64,000 nucleotides of DNA. It comes from Varroa destructor (lineage: Eukaryota > Arthropoda > Arachnida > Mesostigmata > Varroidae). Below the pieces are notes generated by a model. It did not search any database and was not told where the DNA came from. It saw only the letters and a program-made list of their open reading frames with translations. Made by a program: the position numbers and the translations under genes. This document shows positions 53,156 through 62,851 of this stretch, in pieces. The DNA is taken from contig NW_019211456.1 in the NCBI RefSeq assembly GCF_002443255.2, positions 17,841,557-17,905,556 of the forward strand, in the 5' to 3' direction. Within the stretch, counting starts at the first letter, position 1, and each line of letters starts with the position of its first letter.

Positions 53156-53812
53156 CGTAAGTCAATATTGACGTAAATGTATCATCAAAAATAATCTGTA
53201 GATCTCGTTTAATCTTTAGGAGTTGGCGTATTAAACGAGATTCGCTTTTCTAAGCCATCGAACTGGATGGGTGGTCCTGCTGAGGAACTGTCTTTTGATA
53301 ACATTGGAACCGCCGTATGGTACACGACATACGGTGTTACTCCAAGTGATTGGTATGCTTCGAACGCTGTCTCGTAACTGTCATGCACGTAGCATCGCAC
53401 TCTTGCTATTATCTTTTTTCTTTCTTTTTCTATAAATGCTTTTCTAAGCAAATTATCAAGTGACTTCGTTCGTATCGTACCCGATACAGAGATCGAATAA
53501 ATAAAATGTTTTCCTATCTGTTTTCTCAAATCTGTGGGTTCTTTTTGTTGGTTTTAAAATTGCCGCATCGTAAGGCAGCATGCAGTTTCCTGCATGTAGA
53601 CACAGACCTGTTTTTTTTTAAATTAATATGGCATCTACCTTTTGCGCGTACAATTAGCTTGCTAGGGTTATGTCTAGACTGGCTCTTTGCTTGCTAAAAC
53701 GAAAAACGTTAGGCGTGCGACCGTCGCATGCAACATCAGAACCCAGTTTAAACGTAATATCATCAACGTAAATGCTGTGTACTAATACGTACTTTAGGTT
53801 TTTGCTTCCCAG

Positions 53813-53948
53813 CGTCAGTTTTCAAGCCAGACGCGATCGTTCGGTGAGCCAAGCTTACCTACAGACTTTTAGCTTTAGTCAACCAGGTGCAATTGCTGTC
53901 GTTGACTCATTATTGGCTCTCCGCACTTCCGGGCCTTTATATGTTCAG
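53813..53948 (+). other. Exon-like segment with good acceptor and donor, unassigned
   Basis: The acceptor-like ggtttttgcttcccag (ending 53812) and donor-like TTCAG|GTGTGT (GT at 53949) bound a 136-bp segment. It is open in one frame (phase 2 in, phase 0 out). The peptide includes SVSQAYLQTFSFSQPGAIAV. It lies 1.6 kb upstream of CH exon B. Its entry phase does not match exon A (phase 0), and in the frame exon A would impose it hits a stop. It is therefore not a cassette exon between A and B. It could belong to an alternative 5' end, a nested gene, or be chance. Confidence 0.2.
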
Positions 53949-54110
53949 GTGTGTGGATGTGATAAACTAAGAATCCTCTACACAAATAAATCTATGAAGA
54001 TGAAACGGGAGGCTTCTTTTTCGCTTATGGTCAAAGATCCAGTTCAGCTCGGTTTCGGGCCGCAGTAAACCCTTGTTTCACTTTCTTTCCTGCTTAATCT
54101 TCCAATACAG

Positions 54111-54282
54111 ATGGTGGAAGTATGGTTGTAATGATGGGTGCGAACATGTGACACCCAGAAGTGGACCGCCACATGAAAGGGTCGACGTAGATAGACAGTT
54201 GTGCGTTTCTAGAACATCACCGACTGTCCAGAATGGGTTGTTCTATCCCTATCCATTCGCCCCCACTGTTGACGAAGTGTGA
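54111..54282 (+). other. Exon-like ORF after a good acceptor, unassigned
   Basis: The acceptor-like gcttaatcttccaatacag ends at 54110. Entered in phase 2, an open frame of about 57 codons follows to a TGA at 54280-54282. The peptide starts WWKYGCNDGCEHV and includes VQNGLFYPYPFAPTVDEV. It looks protein-like but unfamiliar. The preceding exon-like segment (53813-53948) ends in phase 0, so the two do not join in frame as drawn. Confidence 0.2.
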
Positions 54283-55581
54283 TTAGAACTAACAGATTTT
54301 GGGCACTCGGGTTAAACCTAGGCTCGTACTAATCTCCGCTCTGAGTATCGACGACATTTTGCTAGATACGACTAGGAGGTAGCAGTGGTTCCATGATAAG
54401 CCATTACATGAAACAGGAATCAGCATAGATCTGTTCTCCTGTGGATAATATTTAGTAGTTGTAGTTATGCTAGAAGGTATACTCATAGTTTCAACTGACT
54501 GAGCTCATCCACCGTACACAAGACATGGCTAATGCGCATACATATGATCGTCACAATTTTCAAACAAAGGAGTCAAAATAGAACCGCGTATAGGATCTAG
54601 TTTAACACTTCTTGCTCCGCAGTCGAAGCATTCAGATCGTGTAAAGCCGATAGAAGGTCTAGATTATCAGTTAGGGGTTTTTTTTTTTTCATTTACGGAC
54701 GTATTTTATTGGTTTTTAGTGCGTTTGTGTATTGGTGTACGCGTGTTTCTGCGTGATCGTCAATGGTTGTGTTGATGGCGATAATATTTCTTACCATTAC
54801 CAGTACGTTGGTGTCCGGAGGTGATAACTCTACTAACGTGCAAACAAGTTCCTAACTTCTGATCAGTGAACAGGACAGAACGCTCGCTGATGACTTTTCT
54901 GTGCGGCTGCTACTGAACGGAGCAGCGCGGGTATACAGTTTTGCATTTGACTATCTCGCTTAAACAAAATCTGTGAGTAGTCAAAGATATCATATGGAGC
55001 GTTTCTATATGATGTCGCCAGTTGTCGTAACCGACATTTTGCAGAGGCTGTTGGGAATATTAAGAGAAGATAAAGAGAAGAAAGAATATAAAGAGAGATA
55101 ATTCTAATAAACTATGTTAATCTTGTCGAATTTGAAGTTGAATAAAGAGAACTTAAAGCGATTTTCCTGCGCAGAGTTCAACCTCGATTTAAGGTACGAT
55201 GGAAGCATAACGGGAGACATATTGCTTAATTTTAACAGGGAATGTTAGTATACTATTGATTTGATAACGCACTGTCGGCTAAGAGGACTGTGCAGCAGGT
55301 GCGCCTGATACTTAATGAATTCCTTGTATATTCATTTGATGCATGGATCAGATACAGAAGGTTTAAAAGTACTTCTTTTCATAGCATAATTAAGTTAGGA
55401 AAATGAGCCAAAGCTGATATGTATAGACATGGAGAGAACGGGACGTTTCTGTTTCAACAAAAAATTATTTTTAACCATTTCACTTGGCAGGAAAAAATAG
55501 CTAAATAGCGCATCCTACGAAAACGTTGATTCAGCTTATAGACAAACTAATAGAGTATGATTTCTATTTGTGTATTTTCAG
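54283..55581 (+). other. Giant CH-domain intron, 3' end
   Basis: AT-rich intron leading to the acceptor tatttgtgtattttcag, which ends at 55581. Nothing else is supportable here. Confidence 0.8.
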
Positions 55582-55654
55582 TTGGACAATATTAGAGCGT
55601 GTCTCGATCTCCTCCAACAACTTGGAGTTGATGTTGACGGCATTTCGCCTCACG
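55582..55654 (+). CDS. sick: NAV/sickie exon B: middle of the CH domain
   Basis: 73 bp, entering in phase 0 and leaving in phase 1. The acceptor tattttcag ends at 55581; the donor is CACG|GTAAGT, close to consensus. It encodes LDNIRACLDLLQQLGVDVDG followed by ISPH, the CH helix in which a bound segment 'N-hydrophobic-x-x-CL-x-x-L-x-x-x-GV' is typical. It continues directly from exon A's ITSQHM, so the CH domain is interrupted by a 51.9-kb intron at a codon boundary. The exon is too short to stand out as an ORF; it was found by looking for the missing CH segment between exon A and exon C. Confidence 0.93.
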
Positions 55655-55882
55655 GTAAGTTGTTCTTAAAAAAAATTTGTTGTTCTAGCAATTTCATAGA
55701 TAAATTTGTTATCATTTATAATTGAAATCTACCAAATGGGCTGTTGTGGAAATATATACGGAAGTCTTTTGACGTTTTTCTTTTCGTAAAGTAAGATCAT
55801 CAGTACAAATCGCGTTGTACACATTGTTTTTTTCGCGACAAATGTTATTTATTACATTCTCGCTTGACCAAAAATGTTGCAG
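55655..55882 (+). other. Intron B-C (228 bp, phase 1)
   Basis: GTAAGT donor, with an acceptor ending aaaaatgttgcag at 55882. Short and AT-rich, in contrast to the giant intron before it. Confidence 0.9.
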
Positions 55883-56114
55883 ATATCCACGAAGGCCACA
55901 CAAAGCCAATCCTGAGCTTGTTCTTCGGTCTGAGCCGTTTCAAGCAGACCCACAAACAGGCACTCAAGATTTCGGCAGGCTTTACCATAGCTCCAAACGC
56001 TTTATCACCAGGAACAGTTCCGTCTATAAGTTCTTCGTCCTCGAGTTTGACAACTTCCAATGAAAAAATGGTCGCTGCTGATCTGCTATCTCCGCCGACG
56101 GAGATTCAGTCCAG
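55883..56114 (+). CDS. sick: NAV/sickie exon C: end of CH domain and start of Ser-rich linker
   Basis: 232 bp, phase 1 in and phase 2 out. The joint codon gives Asp. It encodes DIHEGHTKPILSLFFGLSRF and then KQTHKQ, the final CH helix; the LFFxLSRxKQ form is characteristic of NAV proteins. A linker of about 50 residues follows, with a Ser run (SISSSSSSL) and the segment SPPTEIQS. The donor is TCCAG|GTCAAT at 56115. Reading through the donor stays open to a stop near 56290, so retention of the next intron would add about 60 residues and truncate the protein. The splice call is supported by exon D continuing the family's SRLP motif. Confidence 0.94.
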
Positions 56115-56645
56115 GTCAATATTTCTCTGTCGTTTACATTTGCTGGATAAACATAGGACAGATTTATCACCACTTATTAATCAACACTTATTAATTGTGA
56201 TAATGTTTACATTAGTGCGCTCCTTATCATGCATACTGTGTAATCTGTTCGAAATAGGCAGTACATTAAAACTTTTAGGTTTGTCTATATAACAACGTAT
56301 TCATAGTACCGTTGATGATAGGGCTGGGCAGTCTTCAGGTAAATGATTTGAAGTGAATGTCTTCGTGCATTTCGAAAGAGAACGCCCATACGCTTCAGTA
56401 GATACGATGTGAGTTTTTCCATTCGAAGTAAAACTAGTTGATTGAACTTTTTCCACTAAACTGTATTGCAATCGTTTACGTGCATATAGTATTTATCTAT
56501 TTTTTACAACTGCCACATCAACAGAAAGGATGCCAAATACTAACGAATCGAGACTGAGTGTACTGCGAACCAAATGTGATTCGATAAGTTACATTTAAAC
56601 AACCTCGCAATAGCACTCGCAAATCTTAGTGCAAGGGTATAATAA

Positions 56646-56667
56646 TGCCGGCATAATAGTGCCGGCA
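56646..56667. repeat. Tandem pair of TGCCGGCA palindromes
   Basis: The 8-bp palindrome tgccggca occurs at 56646-56653 and 56660-56667, a 14-bp period, within the repeated context gccggcataat. It could be a dyad binding site or a chance duplication. Confidence 0.6.
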
Positions 56668-57706
56668 TAATTCACAGACCCCGGGACTTTCCTGCTTTAT
56701 AACATATGCCAACAAACATGTCATGAAGCATCTTCAAGGCAGACCGAACGCCCGCCCACTCGCTTGCATCATTTTTCTGTATTTAACTTTAGTCCTGAAC
56801 TTCGGCAGTGTTTAGAAAATGGACCATAGCTAAATTCGATAGAAGTCCTTTTTATCGGTGCATAGGCAATATATGAAACTAAAGCGAGAGTCAGTGAGCA
56901 ATCACTCAACAGCGCTACAATTCGAATAGAAACTTCTGTGATTTATTTGGACGCCTCGCATTAAGCGTGTAGAGATCTAACTCACTACACATAAACCTAA
57001 TGATGAATATCACGTAACATCTTTATGTTTTTTTAACCATTTGGCGCATGGATGGCTCAGGAAAATGAAGGCAAACGATTTAGGGCAAAGTGCAAGTGCT
57101 GTTTGTGTAACATCAATAAAACTTTACGTGAAATCGTTAGAATGATTTTTTTCGGTTAACTTCGCTTAGATTCACCGCGTGGCGCCACCTGGTTTTCTTA
57201 GTTGGAATCCACTTTTTCGTCGAGGAAATTTTGTTTTACGCGGTCCGACCAGGGGGCGCTGCGGTAGACAAATAGCCAAGGCCTGCGAATTATGCCGGCC
57301 TATACCTTTGCAGTAAGAATTGCCAGTGCCGTCGTGATATTTTATATAGAAAAAACTTGAGATGATGCATTCGTTAACTGAACACTGTTTACATAATATA
57401 TGTTGGTTAATACTTAGAACATAAATTTGACTGATAGCGTTTAGTGTAGCTAAGGAGATCAAAAATACCTAGGAGATTTTATACTAATTTACTGATGAGT
57501 ACCAGCAGCGATTTTTTTAAAATGCAGTTATACCTTTTTATACAGAAAATCGATCGTGTATATTGTCTTCTATAGAAATCCACACCGCAAAGAAGGGTTG
57601 CTTTTCATGGAAGCAATATGACTGAAAAAACTTCGTTCATAAAAACGACATAGAAAAGGCCGATTTTTGGCATTCACATTTTTGGGTACCACTTTAAACG
57701 GAATTG

Positions 57707-57736
57707 ATATATATATATATATAGTTGTGTGTGTGT
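57707..57736. repeat. (AT)n(GT)n compound microsatellite
   Basis: AT run followed by GT run in intron C-D. Confidence 0.9.
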
Positions 57737-58519
57737 AGTTCATTATCATAATAACATTATCTTCCAAATATGGTTCTAATTTTGTCAAACGCATCAAACC
57801 GATTAGATAAGGGGCATTTGACATGAAGTGAAGCGTGTTTTGAAGAAGGCGTGACAGGCGTCAAGTGTTCGAAGGTGGATGCCGTTGGCTGCCTGCCGCA
57901 CTGGCAGTTTCAATCCGAGAAGCCCAATGGAAGAAAAATTGAGCATAGTCCCGAACCACTAACGAAAAACAACACACATTAAACAAAATTAGTTAGCTAG
58001 ATGTTACGCCCTCGAATACGTTACCCTTGCACTTATCTATTATGACTTACCGATACGTTTACCTAACGAAACTAAAGCGTATCAATCGCTGTAAAACAGA
58101 AACTTGCTTATATAATATATTATTAAAAATGTGCTTGTGTGTCTATTTTTTTTTACCGCTCATTATGTGCGAGCTGATATGTGTATTATGACACAATATT
58201 ATAATACGCTCATAGTAACATAATGCCTTCTCTCAGGCGAGCTCATTAGCAGTGCGGTTTTCTAGCATTTCGATATTTACCCTATATTGAAAGTGTTTTT
58301 GTGGACCAATTTCATAGGCGCCCATTGATACATTACATCTCAACGTTAAAACACGTAACTGAACTCGAGGATAAAACAAACAATAGCTTTAACTATAGCA
58401 CCTGGTCAGCATATATTTGAGGCATTAGGCTGTATTGAAACAGTGGGATTATGGCGTACTGCATATAGGTTTAGCAGTTATACAATCGGTTTAATGTGTG
58501 CTCATCGGCTTTGTTGTAG

Positions 58520-58642
58520 GTTGCCGACGTTGACGACTGGGCTGGCCCGAGTCTCGTTTCTTGATCGGCCTGGTTCGACCTCGTCCGTGCCTCGAAGGTA
58601 TTCCGCACACCCCGTCCTATTGCAGGATAACAGCAATCCAAG
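58520..58642 (+). CDS. sick: NAV/sickie exon D: linker with the SRLP motif
   Basis: 123 bp, phase 2 in and phase 2 out. The acceptor ggctttgttgtag ends at 58519; the donor is CCAAG|GTTTGT at 58643. The joint codon AG|G gives Arg, so the product reads IQSRLPTLTTGLARV across the splice. An SRLP...ARV segment follows the CH-proximal linker in vertebrate NAVs, which supports both the exon and its phase. The rest is Ser/Pro/Arg-rich (FLDRPGSTSSVPRRYSAHP), a likely disordered, basic stretch. A weaker upstream donor-like AAG|GTATTC (about 58599) could give a shorter form. The boundaries are inferred from sequence only. Confidence 0.87.
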
Positions 58643-58863
58643 GTTTGTGGCTGCGATCATTTACAAGCCTTCTAATAAACTAGTACGAGTATGTTCTTTA
58701 CGCGGTTAGAGATGAACATCATTTTTTTGTTAGGAAATAATAATAAATTTATTCAGCTTACGTTAGTCCATCGAAAAGGGGACAAATTTGTAAAAATATT
58801 TATCACGTAGGTCTAGTGTTGTACGGGCCTAATGTCCTGTGTTGTCCTCTTACCTTTAATTAG
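58643..58863 (+). other. Intron D-E (221 bp, phase 2)
   Basis: Donor GTTTGT. The acceptor is the pyrimidine-rich cctcttacctttaattag, ending at 58863. Confidence 0.85.
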
Positions 58864-58997
58864 ATCGCATCACACCCTTGGACATTCAGGCCACGTGAAG
58901 AACCACTCTAGTAATGGCCACACTGCTACCTCAGGCAATAACAGTCTTAATCGACACCAAACGTCTCATCAACATCCGCAGCATCGCATCAGTCCAG
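58864..58997 (+). CDS. sick: NAV/sickie exon E: His/Ser/Asn-rich linker
   Basis: 134 bp, phase 2 in and phase 1 out. The acceptor ends tctta...ttaattag at 58863; the donor is CCAG|GTTAGT at 58998, close to consensus. The joint codon gives Arg. The peptide includes SHHTLGHSGHVKNHSSNGHT and later RHQTSHQHPQHRISP. This low-complexity His/Ser/Asn composition fits the disordered linker that follows the CH domain in the family. The region is not conserved enough for residue-level matching, so the call rests on good splice sites, an unbroken frame in the right phase, and position 221 bp after exon D. Confidence 0.83.
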
Positions 58998-60330
58998 GTT
59001 AGTCTTTCACGCGGATAACTTTAGTTCGGCGTATTTTTCATATCTGCTATTTTTCTTCAAAGCTGCCTACTGATATGGTACGGTATTTTGCGCTTGGGAG
59101 AGTGGACATCCCTAAGCTATCGACAATTACTAGGCATTGGACTACCTTCAGTCGCAGCGAATTCGTCGTAGGTTGGACTACTCCCAATGGACATGGCCAC
59201 TGGGAAGGAGCTACGATTACTTTCCGTAGTGGACCTTCTACGTAAATACTCACACGGCTTACCACGGAAATATAGCTTTACTATAAGCCTACGATATAAC
59301 CTAATGCAGTCTCTTCCGATCCAAAATGTTGGGACATTAAAGTTGAAACATTTAGCTAAGAACACCTTAGCTTAGGGAATATACTATTGATCACATTGTT
59401 GATAACATAGATCGTTTTTAGACCATCGTGATGCTAATGAGAAGGTTTGTCTGCGTTTTGCATAGGGAAGGTAATAAAAGTAATTTTACTGTTTATCAGT
59501 TGCACTATGAACCGAAACAATTATTTGGATGAATACGATAACAACTGTAGACAAATCACAGTTTTTTGTTGGGAAATAGGCGAGAATCACCTAGCTCCTG
59601 GCCTGTGCAACTGAGGCAAATATAACATTTTTCCTGTATTTTATAACGCTAAATGCTTAATACCAATGAACCGGACCAAACTTCGCAGATGTCCAGATCT
59701 GTGCAGATATTCAGAGTAAAATGACTGACGAAGTTTTCGAAGTAAAATGTGTCAAATATTTGATTTGTTTTAATTTTCATCGTAAAGGAACACACAGAGG
59801 AAAACGTTTTCGAAAACAGCCGACGCAACTGCTACTGCCTACCACTAAAAGGTGCGTGGGGGAGAAGTAGCTTTCTGTGGCGGACGTTTCTGCTCGAAAA
59901 GGGGAGCTCTAGACTTTCTTTTCCGTTTGTGACGGACCGTAGGCATAGTTTTCCGTGAAGCTGAAAACTTTACCGGCGTAGCGTACATTGCAGCCATTTA
60001 CGTAGTGTTAAACGCAGTACTATGTTCCCAGAAGTTTAGACTAGACAGCCCTGTGGGAAAGGAAAATCCAAGGGGCAAGCGAGCCCGGCTAATAAATAAT
60101 GGCCACGCCGCACCGACTGCCAATTCACCCATCGTCTGATTTGCCGGCGCCCCGTACTTGTGAAACCCAGTTCAGAATTAAGTCAACAGCCTAGTTGCCT
60201 TTGTTGCTATCGCCGTCAGAACTTCGGTAACTACTGTGAACATCGTGGCCAACGAATTTAGACCGAAGTAAAGATAGGTGTCGTTCCCCATTCTATTGCT
60301 ATCTAAATGAAAGCCTTTAAACAATAACGG

Positions 60331-60933
60331 TCACAACGAACGTCGTAACAATGAACAAGAATGATGGCAGATATTTGTTGGTAAAGTTCGCGAGCAACAA
60401 ATATATCTGTGTAACTCGCATAAATACATTCCGCAGGCAAAAGTGAATTTTAGCACATAACAAAGGACATCTCTACGTAGCCAGACAACGGAGACACATT
60501 TTGCGCAATTGAAAAATGAATAGGACAATTGTGTCTCGTAACTATGTCGACTTGCCTTAGAACTTCTGGTAGTGCTACCAGTGACGATAACATTGTATTG
60601 TGTCGCACTTGCGGAATCAGTAATGGACAATACGTCTAGAACGAAGGACAGTTGTGCTGAGAACCTTCGACGACAAAGCTCATCTGATGAAGTCAGATAG
60701 TTCGAGCTCAAGAAAACTTTAAATTTTACGAAAATATATATGAAGACTATAATAATGATGTTGCACATAGTGCAATAAGACAACAACGGAATACAACCTA
60801 GGTATTCAATTTTCATTTTGATATCAACATCGACAAATACCGAGTATACAGAAAAACAAATAGACTGTTTCTTAGTGTAGTACTCATAATGGCATTGAAT
60901 CTTTATCTCTTTAGTACTTTTCGATTGGCTCAA
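60331..60933 (-). other. Longest ORF in the window (200 codons), antisense, unrecognised
   Basis: A single open minus-strand frame inside the intron after exon E. It has an ATG at its 5' end and one strongly hydrophobic stretch (MCNIIIIVFIYIFVKFKVFL) around residues 56-75 that could span a membrane. The C-terminal third is Cys-rich (several C-x(n)-C pairs, ending SLLRRSL). With this base composition an ORF this long is expected in clearly fewer than one of ten such windows. However, the amino-acid mix (many Ser, Cys, Tyr, Ile) looks more like translated AT-rich noncoding DNA than a conserved protein. No family is recognised and no promoter or poly(A) signal stands out. Confidence 0.15.
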
Positions 60934-61898
60934 GAAACTACTTTTATTTGTTACAAGTAAACGGAACCGGTGCTAAGCGTTGCTGACAATCAGCGAAACA
61001 TGTCTACACCTGATTCCGCATCTAGACGTTGTTACACGCCCCTGATGTTCGTAAGAAAGTACGTTATCATTGCGGTGTCACAAAACCAACTTCATCCGTT
61101 AATTTTTTTTTTTCTTATAATTCCAAAATGTCTAAATTCTAATTTCAATTGAACTAGTTACTATTGAACCATTTTCCCTGTACGTAAAAATAAACACATT
61201 TTATATTTTACGGGTTTTTATAAGTCTGCTGTTTCAAATCGGGACGCAACGTATTTCGCGCTACAGGAGTATTTCTTTTGTGTCATTGACTCAGAACGCT
61301 GGAGATATTTGTAAGCTCAACACGTATAATACTACAGCTCTTCATTTGCAGGTTGGACGCGGGTTAAAATCTTCAAATCCAAGCAGATATCCGATAGATC
61401 GCCAATTTTTTTAGACAACCGTTATCTGAGGTTGGGCAGGCATTAATAATGGACGCATTTTCTAAGCATCAAGGTCGTTAGCACCTTCTAAGGTCAGCCA
61501 ACCAACCATCCTGCTTGAAGAAGTACGCTCGACATAAAAAAATGGCATGATGAAAAGTTTGCAAAACCTATAATAGGTTCGTCTTTATGGTAGCGACAGT
61601 TCCCGATAGCGGCAGTGAATCGTTTGCATGCTCAACGATAAAGATAGCGATACTTTATTCTTAGCAAGTTCCGTGGTCACGTCTCCATAGTTTAGGCCTT
61701 CTAGGCACCTTGGCCGATTCTTCCTCGATGTTTATCCTGCGCCCAACGGACTAAGCGGTCAGTCGGTAGAGATAGAGGTTGAATCGAGTTTTCCTCTGGC
61801 TGGTCTAATGTGATTCGTTTGTCAATGTATCGATTCGTCGTCCTGACGATGCACCAATCGTTCGTCCTTTTGTCGCATAAGACTCTTTGTTTTTGCAG

Positions 61899-61945
61899 GC
61901 GAGCCTACGCTGGCTCACATCTTCAACAGGCCTGTGTCCATATGA
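61899..61945 (+). other. Candidate alternative terminal exon of the NAV gene
   Basis: A strong acceptor (gactctttgtttttgcag, ending 61898) is followed by an open frame in exactly the phase left by exon E. Joined, it reads SPGEPTLAHIFNRPVSI and then TGA (61943-61945). This would end the protein about 15 residues after exon E and give a short CH-plus-linker isoform. No AATAAA follows nearby, which argues against a terminal exon. A good acceptor also occurs by chance about every kilobase. Confidence 0.2.
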
Positions 61946-62448
61946 GGCCCATGCCCGAACCGATCTAGTAGTACTTAGCCAGTCGTTGAAACTAGAGTGT
62001 AGCTTGATATAGCATCAATAATGGTAACACGCTGTTGTTTTTCTCGAAATTGAGTTGCAGCTATATTTCTGTAGATGTGAGTTCTGCTATTTTTTCACTG
62101 CGTTATTTGCTATTTTGTAATAATTAAGCTTATCTCTTATAAGCATTCTGGCATCTTGAAGATTGAGCTAAATACATAGACTGTGATTCCCCAGCAGTAA
62201 AGCGTTCTCATATCTGAAAAAGCTTAGAAACGTGAGTAGTCGTTAGATACCAAGTGCATTGATACGTTTTAATTCTTGAATAGAGTTAAATAATCAGACC
62301 GTTTAGCTATCTAATAACAATACCACGCAAAAATTGAGTCAAGTCGCTAGATGGCTGTGACTATAACATCCTAATATACGTTAACACCACCTTAAAACTA
62401 TTCGTTGGTTATCATTTAATTTAAAGGACGTTTAGTGAAAATAGGTTG

Positions 62449-62478
62449 GTCAGTCAGTCAGTCAGTCAGTCTCTCTCT
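62449..62478. repeat. (CAGT)n tetranucleotide plus CT tract
   Basis: Five CAGT units (62451-62470) followed by ctctctct. The CT tract sits just upstream of the acceptor-like site at 62491-62492 and could serve as its polypyrimidine tract. Confidence 0.9.
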
Positions 62479-62492
62479 ATTTTCGTCTATAG

Positions 62493-62517
62493 CAGGACTC
62501 AATTTCGTCCAACACAG
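62493..62517 (+). CDS. Candidate 25-nt microexon of the NAV gene
   Basis: Acceptor ctattttcgtctatag (ending 62492) with a long CT tract, and donor CACAG|GTATGC (GT at 62518). Entered in phase 1 from exon E it encodes AGLNFVQH and leaves phase 2, which is the phase needed by the Ser/Gly/Asn-rich candidate exon at 62852. Both flanking phases fit, but a match of this kind has a sizeable chance probability and there is no homology support. Confidence 0.25.
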
Positions 62518-62851
62518 GTATGCATCATTAAACGAGATAGGAAAAGCAAGTGCAGGCTAAAACTACACAGCTACATATACATGGATATATATACCCGGCT
62601 TGAATCCCAAAGCCGTCGCCAACTTCAACACTTGGCGAACGCAGTACTTTGCACTCCTGCCACAGAAAAAGGTGGCGTGCTTCATCTCGACCCAGCGCCT
62701 AGCTTTTAGTCCGTATACTGACGATATCTAGTGATGCTGCGCTTATACAGCGCTAACGAACAAAGTCCGATTTATTGTGACTGCATTGGGTTGTTCGGAC
62801 ACTTCCTCGGCTCCTGTTCGTCTATTGTAATGGTTCAAGTCTGTTTTCGAG

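Larger units (their letters stand above)
49211..53760 (+). other. Giant CH-domain intron, segment 6
   Basis: AT-rich intron with poly-T (about 51242-51253), a (CT)n microsatellite at 52563-52607 and a (TA)n microsatellite at 53119-53153. A short GC-richer patch at 52260-52440 carries chance ORFs on both strands. The 106-codon minus-strand ORF 53209-53529 is unrecognised. Confidence 0.7.
56115..58519 (+). other. Intron C-D (2,405 bp, phase 2)
   Basis: AT-rich. It contains a pair of TGCCGGCA palindromes (56646-56667) and the AT/GT microsatellite at 57707-57736. A slightly GC-richer patch at 57170-57300 has a minus-strand ORF with no recognisable motif. No exon is seen. Confidence 0.85.
3526..58997 (+). 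other. sick: Partial neuron navigator / sickie family gene (gene-level span of five confident exons)
   Basis: This is the only confidently identified gene. Five plus-strand exons join in phase (0, then 0, 1, 2, 2, leaving phase 1) into about 244 codons with no internal stop. The product starts inside a calponin-homology domain: DWANHYLARSG helix, DGILLALLIE core helix, and the final helix ILSLFFGLSRFKQ. It continues into a Ser/His/Asn-rich linker. The DWANHYL and SRLP...ARV signatures are characteristic of NAV1/2/3 and Drosophila sickie. From family knowledge, NAV proteins are cytoskeleton-associated factors for axon guidance and cell migration, with an N-terminal CH domain (in the longer forms) and a C-terminal AAA-type ATPase region. 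Neither the start codon nor the ATPase part is in the window, so the gene is open at both ends. The family call is firm; the species and the exact orthologue name are inferred. Confidence 0.93.
58998..62492 (+). other. Intronic region after exon E with weak exon candidates
   Basis: Mostly AT-rich intron. Acceptors that fit the required phase 1 occur at 59688 (cttcgcag), 61351 (cttcatttgcag) and 61898 (ctttgtttttgcag). Only the last two have good pyrimidine tracts. A 200-codon minus-strand ORF (60331-60933) is listed separately. No confident exon. Confidence 0.6.

Noticed and set aside
59689..59740. Phase-1 exon after cttcgcag (DVQICADIQSKMTDEVFEV)
   Set aside because: The peptide looks reasonable, but the acceptor has no pyrimidine tract, the composition is unlike the NAV linker, and better acceptors exist downstream.
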